From Candidatus Nomurabacteria bacterium (lineage in GTDB: Bacteria; Patescibacteriota; Minisyncoccia; Phycocordibacterales; CSBR16-119), in assembly GCA_007117675.1 (NCBI GenBank), contig SKGB01000008.1, forward strand, positions 1 through 8,630: a stretch of DNA of 8,630 bases, written 5' to 3'. Below the pieces are notes generated by a model. That model did not search any database. It was not told the DNA's origin and saw only the letters and a list, made by a program, of their open reading frames with translations. This document shows, piece after piece, positions 1-4,513 of the stretch. A program made the position numbers and the translations under genes. Each line of letters opens with the position of its first letter. The first letter of the stretch is position 1.

Positions 1-723
1 CAAGATTTAGGAATCGACTCAAAAGTTTTTCTTATGGATTGCAGAAATAAGAAAAGACTCAATCTTTCAATTGATTTTTCAACAAGCCACGATGCAGTTG
101 TTAAAAAAATCAGGGATTTAGGTTTTAATTACCTGTCCTTGGAGAAAGAGCGATGTATTCGAGTGTGGGGATTCCCGCTATCCTTTATTAATTCTCAGAT
201 GGGTACCATCCGAGAGGGGTATAAAGAGCTGTTCACCTTTACCACCCGTATTAGCACTAAAAGAGGATTGGAATTTATTATTTCTGTGGAACACGAGCAT
301 ATCGATGTTCTTGATGATTTAAAGAAAGAGATTCGTCAATCCTTACCTTGCGTAGAAGTTCGAGAAAAGGGCAGACCCCGTAATGGAGATGCTATTCCTG
401 GTTTTCTTGTGAGTCTTTCATTTGAAGATCTAAGAAAAAGCATTCTTCCAGAAGGTCTGAGTCATCATGACGAAGTTACTGGTAGTGAGGATGTAAAAGA
501 AAATCTTCGTTCTGAAGAAACTTTTAAATCTTCCGATTCTGCCACTGTGGCAGGTATGATCTCAAAGCAGAAATTACTCAAATTGTTATTTGAAGATGCT
601 GACACGGCAGAATTTATAGAGCTTATTAAACCACACCTTCCAAAAGGAGTTGGTTTATACAACACAAACAATCCACTTGTTGTAGAAAACGGTGGTGAGA
701 AAGTTGTTGTGAGTAAGTTCTAA
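1..723 (+). CDS. Unrecognised protein, 5' end outside the window
   Basis: I do not recognise this protein. The reading frame is open from base 1 to the TAA at 721-723, giving 240 visible codons. The first ATG is at 34, but it has neither a ribosome-binding site nor a -10 box just upstream, so the real start is probably before the window and the visible part is C-terminal; a start at 34 (229 aa) cannot be excluded. The product is soluble and mixed alpha/beta, with no membrane segment. A Ser/Glu/Asp-rich linker around residues 145-170 (counted from the ATG at 34) separates the main domain from a small Leu/Lys-rich C-terminal part (residues about 175-229) that includes 'LLKLLFEDADTAEFIELI'. A strong terminator follows 14 bases after the stop, so this is the last gene of its unit. 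Confidence 0.75.
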   Translation, partial: QDLGIDSKVFLMDCRNKKRLNLSIDFSTSHDAVVKKIRDLGFNYLSLEKERCIRVWGFPLSFINSQMGTIREGYKELFTFTTRISTKRGLEFIISVEHEHIDVLDDLKKEIRQSLPCVEVREKGRPRNGDAIPGFLVSLSFEDLRKSILPEGLSHHDEVTGSEDVKENLRSEETFKSSDSATVAGMISKQKLLKLLFEDADTAEFIELIKPHLPKGVGLYNTNNPLVVENGGEKVVVSKF

Positions 724-736
724 AAACCCCTATGAC

Positions 737-767
737 CCCCCGACTTTTTGTCGGGGGTTTTCTTTTT
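737..767 (+). terminator. Rho-independent terminator after the first gene
   Basis: An 8-bp stem, CCCCCGAC (737-744) with GTCGGGGG (750-757), closes a TTTTT loop and is followed by the T-rich run TTTTCTTTTT (758-767). This is a textbook intrinsic terminator for the gene ending at 723. Its 3' arm overlaps a possible -35 box of the next gene. Confidence 0.9.
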
Positions 768-768
768 C

Positions 769-777
769 TGCTATAAT
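769..777 (+). promoter_or_regulatory. Extended -10 promoter of the M23 peptidase gene
   Basis: TGCTATAAT is a perfect extended -10 element (TGnTATAAT). A weak -35 match, TTGTCG at 748-753, lies 18 bases upstream inside the terminator hairpin. The start codon at 787 is only nine bases beyond the box, so transcription should begin at or within a few bases of the ATG, giving a leaderless mRNA. No ribosome-binding site is present. Confidence 0.75.
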
Positions 778-786
778 AAAAAAATC

Positions 787-2106
787 ATGAATAAAGTTTT
801 TTTCTCCATAAGAATGGTACTGGTATTTGTATGTGTAATGTTCACATTGCCCTTTACCGCATCTGCGAATATTCAAGTTCAGGAAATACAAAATCAAATC
901 CAAAGCTCGTATTCTGTTCTTGAACTTTTAGATCAAGAGATTTCTGGGTATCAACAAGAACTCAACCAAATAAGTGGAGAGAGGAGAACTCTTGAAGGAG
1001 CGGTCCGAGAGCTCAATGTAACAGACAGGAAAATTCAAGCAACTATTCAAACAACAAGTATTAAAATTCAAGATACAGAGAAAAATCTTAAATCAATAGA
1101 ATATTCCATAGAAGAACTTGAGGAAAGAATTGATCGAAATAAATATCTTATTCGTCAAACCATACAAAAAATACATGAGATGGAATCTCGCCCTGTTTCT
1201 TTTGCTTTGCTACACGAAAGAAAACTTAGTGATGTAATTCGTGTTTTAGCAAATTATAACCAGATTCAATTTACCTTTACACAAGAGATTAATTCTTTTC
1301 GAGAAAACCTTGAGTCTCTTGGTGCGGTAAAAAGAACAAAGGAAGAAGAGCGAGAGCAGTTTGAGTCTCTTGTTCGTATTCAACAGGGTGAAAAAGAGTC
1401 TCTAGCACAAGTAAAACAAGAAAAAGCAAAACTCTTACAAGAAACAAAATCAGAAGAAGAAACCTACCAAAGCATCATTGCTGAAAAAAACCGCCTCAGA
1501 CAAGAATTTGAAAACTCTCTACAAGAACTAGAGTCTCGTTTAAGCGTTATTTTAGACCCTGCAAGTTTCCCGGAACCACGACATGGTATATTTAGATGGC
1601 CACTCGATAGAATACTCATTACACAAGGTTTTGGGCTTACGCCTTTTTCAGAGCGTTTATATAGCTATCGTTCCGGAGCGTGGTCTGGAAGACATACAGG
1701 GGTTGATTTTAGAGCTAATAATGACCCTGTATACGCAATGGCGTCTGGAACAGTCATAGACTTTGGAAACACAGATTTCGACTGCCCTAGAGCATCTTTT
1801 GGAGGCTGGATGCTTATTCACTATGATAACGGACTTTCAAGTATCTACAGCCATTTATCAAGTTTTGTTGCAAAAAAAGGAGACAGAGTTTCTGCCGGAA
1901 CGCAGGTTGCTATCTCTGGTAATACTGGCTACTCAACAGGTCCACATCTTGATGTAAAAGTGGTTCCAACATCAACCGTTACGGTTGAGACGTGGCCGAG
2001 CAAGGGTTGTCCTGGTAAAAACTATCGAACACCACTTGTAGCTGGCTCAAACTATCTTGACCCGCTTGGATATCTACCTTTTGCAAGTGCTGATATGTTT
2101 AAATAA
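787..2106 (+). CDS. Secreted coiled-coil M23 (LytM) peptidase family protein, EnvC/NlpD-like
   Basis: 439 aa. The start is taken as the ATG at 787, because the in-frame TTG at 748 lies inside the terminator. Residues 1-27 form a signal peptide ending in 'TASA'. Residues about 29-250 are Gln/Glu/Lys-rich and predicted coiled coil. A C-terminal M23/LytM domain spans about 270-420. Visible motifs are H303xxxD307 ('HTGVDF'), H356 in 'YSHLS' and H387 in 'GPHLDV'. In active LytM enzymes the last motif is HxH; here the third zinc ligand is Asp389 instead of His. The architecture matches EnvC/NlpD-type proteins, which act on peptidoglycan or activate amidases during cell division. Asp could still bind zinc, so either an active DD-endopeptidase or a non-catalytic activator is possible. 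The MGMT-type gene follows after 19 bases, probably as an operon. Family assignment is secure; activity is not. Confidence 0.92.
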   Translation: MNKVFFSIRMVLVFVCVMFTLPFTASANIQVQEIQNQIQSSYSVLELLDQEISGYQQELNQISGERRTLEGAVRELNVTDRKIQATIQTTSIKIQDTEKNLKSIEYSIEELEERIDRNKYLIRQTIQKIHEMESRPVSFALLHERKLSDVIRVLANYNQIQFTFTQEINSFRENLESLGAVKRTKEEEREQFESLVRIQQGEKESLAQVKQEKAKLLQETKSEEETYQSIIAEKNRLRQEFENSLQELESRLSVILDPASFPEPRHGIFRWPLDRILITQGFGLTPFSERLYSYRSGAWSGRHTGVDFRANNDPVYAMASGTVIDFGNTDFDCPRASFGGWMLIHYDNGLSSIYSHLSSFVAKKGDRVSAGTQVAISGNTGYSTGPHLDVKVVPTSTVTVETWPSKGCPGKNYRTPLVAGSNYLDPLGYLPFASADMFK

Positions 2107-2125
2107 ATTGTTTTAAATATTTTGT

Positions 2126-2389
2126 ATGACTAATTTTTCTCGTAGTGTTTTAAATATTGTCGCATCAATACCAAAAGGGGAGGTACTCACTTACAAAGAA
2201 GTTGCTATTCGAGCTGGATCGCCACATGCTTTTCGATCGGTTGGAACAATTCTCAAGAAAAATACCTCTCGAAATATACCGTGCCACAGAGTTATCAAAA
2301 GCAATGGATCCGTCGGATCTTACAACGGACTTCTTCAAGACAGCAAGAAGAATATTCTTACTCGTGAAGGTGTTTGTTTTAAAAAATAA
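2126..2389 (+). CDS. Minimal MGMT-family DNA alkyltransferase (DNA-binding/catalytic domain only)
   Basis: 87 aa, consisting only of the C-terminal domain of O6-alkylguanine-DNA alkyltransferases (Pfam DNA_binding_1). Typical elements are 'IPKGEVLTYKEVA' (residues 15-27), the helix-turn-helix with Arg37 in 'FRSVG' that would occupy the flipped-out base site, and the catalytic motif 'IPCHRV' with Cys53. The ATL subgroup of short alkyltransferase-like proteins normally has Trp or Ala at that Cys, whereas here the acceptor Cys is present, so suicidal dealkylation is chemically possible. The N-terminal Ada/Ogt-type domain is absent, as in many short MGMT-family proteins. It starts 19 bases after the M23 gene without a ribosome-binding site, so cotranscription is likely. 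A role in alkylation repair or damage signalling is inferred from the family. Confidence 0.9.
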   Translation: MTNFSRSVLNIVASIPKGEVLTYKEVAIRAGSPHAFRSVGTILKKNTSRNIPCHRVIKSNGSVGSYNGLLQDSKKNILTREGVCFKK

Positions 2390-2417
2390 TTTTATATGTA
2401 TATATAAAAAAGAGAAG

Positions 2418-2445
2418 TGTAAAAGCCCCTTTCGGGGCTTTTACA
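2418..2445 (+). terminator. Strong hairpin terminator, probably bidirectional
   Basis: A perfect 12-bp stem (TGTAAAAGCCCC, 2418-2429, with GGGGCTTTTACA, 2434-2445) closes a TTTC loop. On the plus strand it ends the M23/MGMT unit, with the T's inside the 3' arm. On the minus strand the hairpin is followed by CTTCTCTTTTTTATA, a good U-tract, so it should also stop transcription from the right. Confidence 0.82.
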
Positions 2446-2454
2446 ACACGCATC

Positions 2455-2466
2455 ACGTATATACGT
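2455..2466. repeat. 12-bp perfect palindrome
   Basis: ACGTATATACGT is identical to its reverse complement. It lies between the terminator at 2418-2445 and the next gene, next to a minus-strand extended -10. It could be a protein-binding site; no regulator can be named. Confidence 0.35.
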
Positions 2467-2475
2467 TCATAGACA

Positions 2476-2484
2476 AGTATAGCA
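2476..2484 (-). promoter_or_regulatory. Possible minus-strand extended -10 promoter
   Basis: Read on the minus strand, 2484-2476 is TGCTATACT, the same extended -10 as before the membrane-protein gene at 7819. TTGCGG lies 16 bases upstream as a weak -35. Transcription would run through the palindrome at 2455-2466 into the hairpin at 2418-2445, giving an RNA of roughly 50-65 bases. An ATG lies five bases after the box but opens only a five-codon frame. Confidence 0.35.
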
Positions 2485-2528
2485 GGATGTTTTTCTCCCG
2501 CAATATCTTCCTGTGGAAAACTCAAAAA

Positions 2529-2537
2529 TGATACACT
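2529..2537 (+). promoter_or_regulatory. Possible extended -10 promoter for the 133-aa gene
   Basis: TGATACACT has the TGn extension and four of six -10 bases. It lies 34 bases before the ATG at 2571, giving a leader of about 25 bases. It is weaker than the boxes at 769-777 and 7828-7836. Confidence 0.3.
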
Positions 2538-2570
2538 GTTAGGGAACTTGCAAATTAAATTTTGAATATC

Positions 2571-2972
2571 ATGAAAAACTTCAAGGTCGTCTGGCCAAGA
2601 TTTTGGTCAAAGCTTTATTTAAATACAGAGAGACATATTGGTCACTGTGTGCACGAAAAACACCCAAGCTTTTCTTTTGTTACTCTTACACATTCCTACA
2701 AAGAAACCGCTCGTTTTCTTGTGGATAGTATCCGTGCTTTTTTAAAAAAATCTATATACATGGATTTTGTGAAGTTTAAGATCACACGGGCGAATTTTGA
2801 TGAGTTTTGTTTTGACATCCAAGTACATATACAAAACCTTATCGAAAAACTGTTTGTCCTTACAACGGGTGATATGACAGCTAAAGATATTAAAGGTATC
2901 ACACAATCTTTAGCATTTGAGTGTACGAAACCCACCGTAGATGCAGTACGGAAGTTTTTAAAGATACAATGA
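2571..2972 (+). CDS. Unrecognised 133-aa protein
   Basis: No family is recognised. The start is taken as the ATG at 2571, because the in-frame TTG nine bases upstream has no better context. There is no properly spaced ribosome-binding site (AGGG at 2541 is too far). The product is basic and Phe/Lys-rich, predicted largely helical, with no signal peptide or convincing membrane segment. It contains 'HSYKETARFLVDSIRAFLKK' in the first half and a 'TTGDMTAKDIKGI' stretch near residues 100-112. The gene is flanked by terminators (2418-2445 and 3004-3040), so it forms its own transcription unit. Coding status rests on an uninterrupted frame and protein-like composition; a species-restricted gene or a chance frame are the alternatives. 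Confidence 0.6.
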   Translation: MKNFKVVWPRFWSKLYLNTERHIGHCVHEKHPSFSFVTLTHSYKETARFLVDSIRAFLKKSIYMDFVKFKITRANFDEFCFDIQVHIQNLIEKLFVLTTGDMTAKDIKGITQSLAFECTKPTVDAVRKFLKIQ

Positions 2973-3003
2973 ATGATCTTTGACTCTTTGTATGACCAAG
3001 CAT

Positions 3004-3040
3004 TAAAAGCACCTCTATATAATATAGTATGGTGCTTTTA
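3004..3040 (+). terminator. Terminator after the 133-aa gene
   Basis: A 10-bp stem, TAAAAGCACC (3004-3013) with GGTGCTTTTA (3031-3040), encloses an AT-rich inner hairpin (CTATAT/ATATAG, 3015-3027). It lies 31 bases after the stop codon. The T-tract is mostly inside the 3' arm, so it may work in both directions. Confidence 0.65.
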
Positions 3041-3055
3041 TATTGTGCGACATTG
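3039..3055 (+). repeat. Direct repeat, copy 1
   Basis: TATATTGTGCGACATTG matches 3395-3411 at 16 of 17 positions (the first 13 are exact), in the same orientation and 356 bases apart. It directly follows the terminator hairpin ending at 3040. Confidence 0.6.
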
Positions 3056-3104
3056 AAATAATGCAGAGTGGTTCGAGAGGGGGTTAGATGGTGGAGGTTT
3101 AGTA

Positions 3105-3147
3105 GTATAAAAACTCCTAAGACTCTCCCAGAGAGCTTCAGGAGTTT
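3105..3147 (-). terminator. Minus-strand intrinsic terminator
   Basis: AAACTCCT (3111-3118) pairs with AGGAGTTT (3140-3147). AAG/CTT and CTCTC/GAGAG extend the stem to about 16 bp with two single-base bulges and a three-base loop. On the minus strand the hairpin runs straight into TTTTTATA; on the plus strand no T-run follows. This implies transcription from the right across 3148-3514, either read-through from the two minus-strand genes or a separate RNA. Confidence 0.6.
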
Positions 3148-3394
3148 CACTCCCGTAACAACGCATCAATACAAGACCCGGAAGAAAGTTTTTAATATAC
3201 ATGTAAATTAAAAAATTTTTGAAAATGAAAAAATATCAAGAAGACAAAGTGTTCTATGTAAAAACCTTACAGACGGCCTAAGACGGTATGAAAAGCATTT
3301 ATCTGTCGCAAACTTTGGCCTACAGAGCGATTTTAGAGGTACCTTAGTACCTGTATGTTTCCTTAGGTTCCCCGTAGCTTGTTGTCCGTAAAGA

Positions 3395-3411
3395 TATATT
3401 GTGCGACGTTG
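3395..3411 (+). repeat. Direct repeat, copy 2
   Basis: TATATTGTGCGACGTTG is the partner of 3039-3055, differing only at position 14. It sits just inside the start point predicted from the minus-strand TATAAT at 3417-3422. The two copies thus bracket the 3105-3410 interval. Confidence 0.6.
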
Positions 3412-3416
3412 TATAT

Positions 3417-3422
3417 ATTATA
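3417..3422 (-). promoter_or_regulatory. Possible minus-strand -10 box
   Basis: TATAAT on the minus strand, with no good -35; the nearest candidate, TTGGAA, is 22 bases upstream. A start near 3410 and the terminator at 3105-3147 would give an RNA of about 305 bases. AT-rich sequence produces such boxes by chance, so this is weak alone. Confidence 0.3.
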
Positions 3423-3514
3423 AAATGAGACCCATCTATATCCATTCCAATTAAAATCAAACACAAGATAGGACAAACCCCCTCTTCTCAAGAGATTGCG
3501 AGAAGTAGCAAAAA

Positions 3515-3670
3515 TTAAATATCGAGTAAAGACATCCATTTATCTACAAATAAAGTAAGAATCATGGCGCAAACCATAACCGGCGCCAGAAGTCCAAACA
3601 AAACAATTTTGAATATTTTTTTTATTATTTCCATATAGTTATGATTATCGCCTAACTCCTCCCCCATCAT
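3515..3670 (-). CDS. Small single-pass membrane protein (51 aa)
   Basis: A short frame from ATG at 3670 to TAA at 3515 encodes 51 aa: a short acidic start (MMGEELGDNHNY), a basic patch (KKIFK), one hydrophobic helix of about 20 residues ('IVLFGLLAPVMVCAMILTLF'), and a short tail ending 'DKWMSLLDI'. An internal ATG at 3634 would give 39 aa (MEIIKKIFK...). Neither start has a well-placed ribosome-binding site; GGGGGAGGAG at 3654-3663 lies inside the longer frame and is too far from the internal ATG. It follows the Ada-like protein gene on the same strand after 49 bases, which contain a small hairpin. Basic residues before the helix suggest an N-in, single-span protein. Function unknown; the sharply hydrophobic, helix-like translation is the main argument for coding. 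Confidence 0.5.
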   Translation of the reverse strand: MMGEELGDNHNYMEIIKKIFKIVLFGLLAPVMVCAMILTLFVDKWMSLLDI

Positions 3671-3693
3671 TTAAAAAATCGGCAGGGTGTACA

Positions 3694-3714
3694 TATAGGC
3701 CGTTTAGGTCTATA
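3694..3714. repeat. Small hairpin between two minus-strand genes
   Basis: TATAGGCC (3694-3701) pairs with GGTCTATA (3707-3714), including one G-T pair, around a five-base loop. It begins six bases beyond the stop codon of the Ada-like gene. No T-run follows, so it looks more like an attenuating or RNA-processing hairpin than a full terminator. Confidence 0.35.
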
Positions 3715-3719
3715 AAGTA

Positions 3720-4043
3720 TTACAATCCTATACAATCTACAGCCTTTGTATAGCCTGCGTCAATAGCTTCTTGTTCCGAAGAAAAGTAGATGGTGTTTTC
3801 TTCATTAAAGCTACTTACACACCATGGGAAGTAATATTTAGACCCTCTACTTGATACTCGAACCGAAACAGGATCATTTTGAGGGTTCTTAGTGTTGTTG
3901 TTTCGAAGTTCTGAGACTGATCGAATTTCTATAGGATGTGTTTCTAGATTTTGTTCCAAAACTGAAATTCTACCAAGTAAAAAAGACGTAACCATAACAA
4001 TAGGTATCAGTATTATTATAAAAATTTTCTGGTTATTTTTCAT
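3720..4043 (-). CDS. Membrane-anchored protein with C-terminal Ada-like two-Cys domain
   Basis: 107 aa from the ATG at 4043; an upstream in-frame TTG (4073) would give 117 aa, but the ATG leads directly into a standard membrane anchor. Residues 7-25 form one hydrophobic helix. Residues 27-65 are a polar linker. Residues 66-107 carry 'GSKYYFPWC' (Cys75), 'NTIYFSSEQEAIDAGY' and 'AVDCIGL' (Cys104). This pattern resembles the small Ada-type metal-binding-like domain that I associate with many CPR surface and nuclease proteins, although Ada itself has four Cys and only two are seen here. The domain would lie outside the membrane. Its role is unknown; metal binding, a disulfide-stabilised fold or nucleic-acid contact are possibilities. 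The control region upstream is shared with rpmA. Confidence 0.72.
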   Translation of the reverse strand: MKNNQKIFIIILIPIVMVTSFLLGRISVLEQNLETHPIEIRSVSELRNNNTKNPQNDPVSVRVSSRGSKYYFPWCVSSFNEENTIYFSSEQEAIDAGYTKAVDCIGL

Positions 4044-4114
4044 AGCATATAAAGACAGGATACTCCTTGCCAAAAAGACTTAAATATTTTATACTACCCT
4101 TTGTGTAGTTTTCA

Positions 4115-4133
4115 TTTGTATATTATATACAAA
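4115..4133. promoter_or_regulatory. 19-base operator-like palindrome in the divergent region
   Basis: TTTGTATAT (4115-4123) and ATATACAAA (4125-4133) form a perfect 9-bp inverted repeat around one central base. It lies between the divergent Ada-like gene and rpmA and contains a minus-strand TATAAT and a plus-strand TATATT. This is the size and symmetry of a dimeric repressor site, but AT-rich palindromes also occur by chance. Confidence 0.45.
4122..4127 (-). promoter_or_regulatory. Likely -10 box for the minus-strand Ada-like gene
   Basis: TATAAT on the minus strand inside the 19-base palindrome, 78 bases before the ATG at 4043. Six bases downstream lies an ATG (4115) opening an eight-codon frame, MKTTQRVV, ending at 4089, which could be a leaderless leader peptide or coincidence. 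A second possible box (TATATG, with TTGGCA 16 bases upstream) is too close to the start codon for a normal start site. Confidence 0.4.
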
Positions 4134-4169
4134 AAATCTATACATAAGTACTTATAAAAGATTTTTAAC

Positions 4170-4219
4170 ATATATCGTATTTAAAAGGCCCCAATCCTTT
4201 TTCATGTCCTACGATATAT
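4170..4219 (+). promoter_or_regulatory. Nested inverted repeats in front of rpmA
   Basis: ATATATCGTA (4170-4179) is exactly complementary to TACGATATAT (4210-4219). Between them AAAAGG (4183-4188) pairs with CCTTTT (4196-4201). The outer 3' arm overlaps the probable -10 box. If transcribed from further upstream it would form a leader hairpin ending ten bases before the ATG; otherwise it may act as an operator. Confidence 0.45.
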
Positions 4220-4222
4220 ATT
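4217..4222 (+). promoter_or_regulatory. -10 box directly before rpmA
   Basis: TATATT lies six bases before the rpmA ATG, and no ribosome-binding site is present. The spacing fits a leaderless transcript beginning at the start codon. The surrounding AT-rich run allows neighbouring registers. Confidence 0.45.
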
Positions 4223-4228
4223 TATACA

Positions 4229-4513
4229 ATGGCACATAGGAAAGCTGGTGGTTCGGCAAAGAACCTAACAGATTCAAATCCAAAGTATCTAGGAGTTAAA
4301 TTAGCGGATGGTCAAAAAGCAAAACCAGGGGCTATCATTGTACGTCAACGAGGAACAAAGTTTCTTGCTGGACAAAATGTTGGGCTTGGTAAAGACCATA
4401 CAATTTTTGCACTCAAAGATGGTATTGTTCGTTTTAATTCAAAGCGACAAACACGATTTGATAACAAAAACTTACGAAAGAAAATCGTAAACGTTGTCAC
4501 CGACAACACATAA
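4229..4513 (+). CDS. rpmA: 50S ribosomal protein bL27
   Basis: 94 aa. bL27 sits beside the peptidyl-transferase centre of the large subunit, its N-terminal tail reaching toward the P-site tRNA. Hallmarks are the 'MAHRKAGGS' start, '[10 protein letters not shown]' (15-24), '[10 protein letters not shown]' (36-45) and '[12 protein letters not shown]' (51-62). It begins MAH without the cleavable extension found in Firmicutes. The length is slightly above the usual 85 or so, owing to a basic C-terminal tail ('[18 protein letters not shown]'). In most bacteria rpmA follows rplU; here rplU is not adjacent and the gene has its own control region. It converges on rplI, and its TAA lies in the shared terminator. 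Confidence 0.97.
   Translation: MAHRKAGGSAKNLTDSNPKYLGVKLADGQKAKPGAIIVRQRGTKFLAGQNVGLGKDHTIFALKDGIVRFNSKRQTRFDNKNLRKKIVNVVTDNT

Larger units (their letters stand above)
2973..3514. other. Gene-poor intergenic stretch with hairpins and a direct repeat
   Basis: No convincing protein gene lies here; short frames on both strands are broken by many stops. It contains a plus-strand terminator (3004-3040), a 17-base direct repeat (3039-3055 and 3395-3411), a 16-bp hairpin with a minus-strand T-run (3105-3147), a small GGTAC/GTACC hairpin (3337-3352), and a minus-strand TATAAT (3417-3422). I looked for tRNA, tmRNA, RNase P, SRP and common riboswitch signatures and recognised none. It could encode an unrecognised small RNA of about 300 bases on the minus strand, be a long 3' untranslated region, or be decayed sequence. 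Confidence 0.6.

Noticed and set aside
748..786. TTG start giving a 13-residue longer M23 protein
   Set aside because: It lies inside the terminator hairpin and upstream of the -10 box; the ATG at 787 leads straight into a signal peptide.
2512..2521. CTGTGGAAAA (TTTTCCACAG on the minus strand) as a DnaA box and origin
   Set aside because: Only one imperfect copy, no cluster, no AT-rich unwinding region, and no dnaA or dnaN nearby.
3066..3082. GGTTCGAG as a tRNA or tmRNA T-loop
   Set aside because: The flanking bases do not form the required five-pair T-stem and no acceptor stem or CCA context is present.
2970..3110. TGA recoding (as in Gracilibacteria/Absconditabacteria) extending the 133-aa protein
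   Set aside because: Read-through would pass through the terminator hairpin, and no other gene here needs TGA as a sense codon.
2899..3150. 83-codon minus-strand frame across 2899-3150
   Set aside because: It runs antisense through the end of the 133-aa gene and through two hairpins, and its translation resembles no protein family.
3174..3190. GACCCGGAAGAAAG as an SRP RNA core
   Set aside because: It only partly matches the conserved GGAAGGAAGCAG loop region and the flanks do not fold into the SRP hairpin.
3344..3445. 33-codon minus-strand frame (MDIDGSHFIIYTTSHN...)
   Set aside because: The protein-like look is suggestive, but it is short, has no start signal, and overlaps the TATAAT and the direct repeat; kept only as a possibility within the intergenic region.
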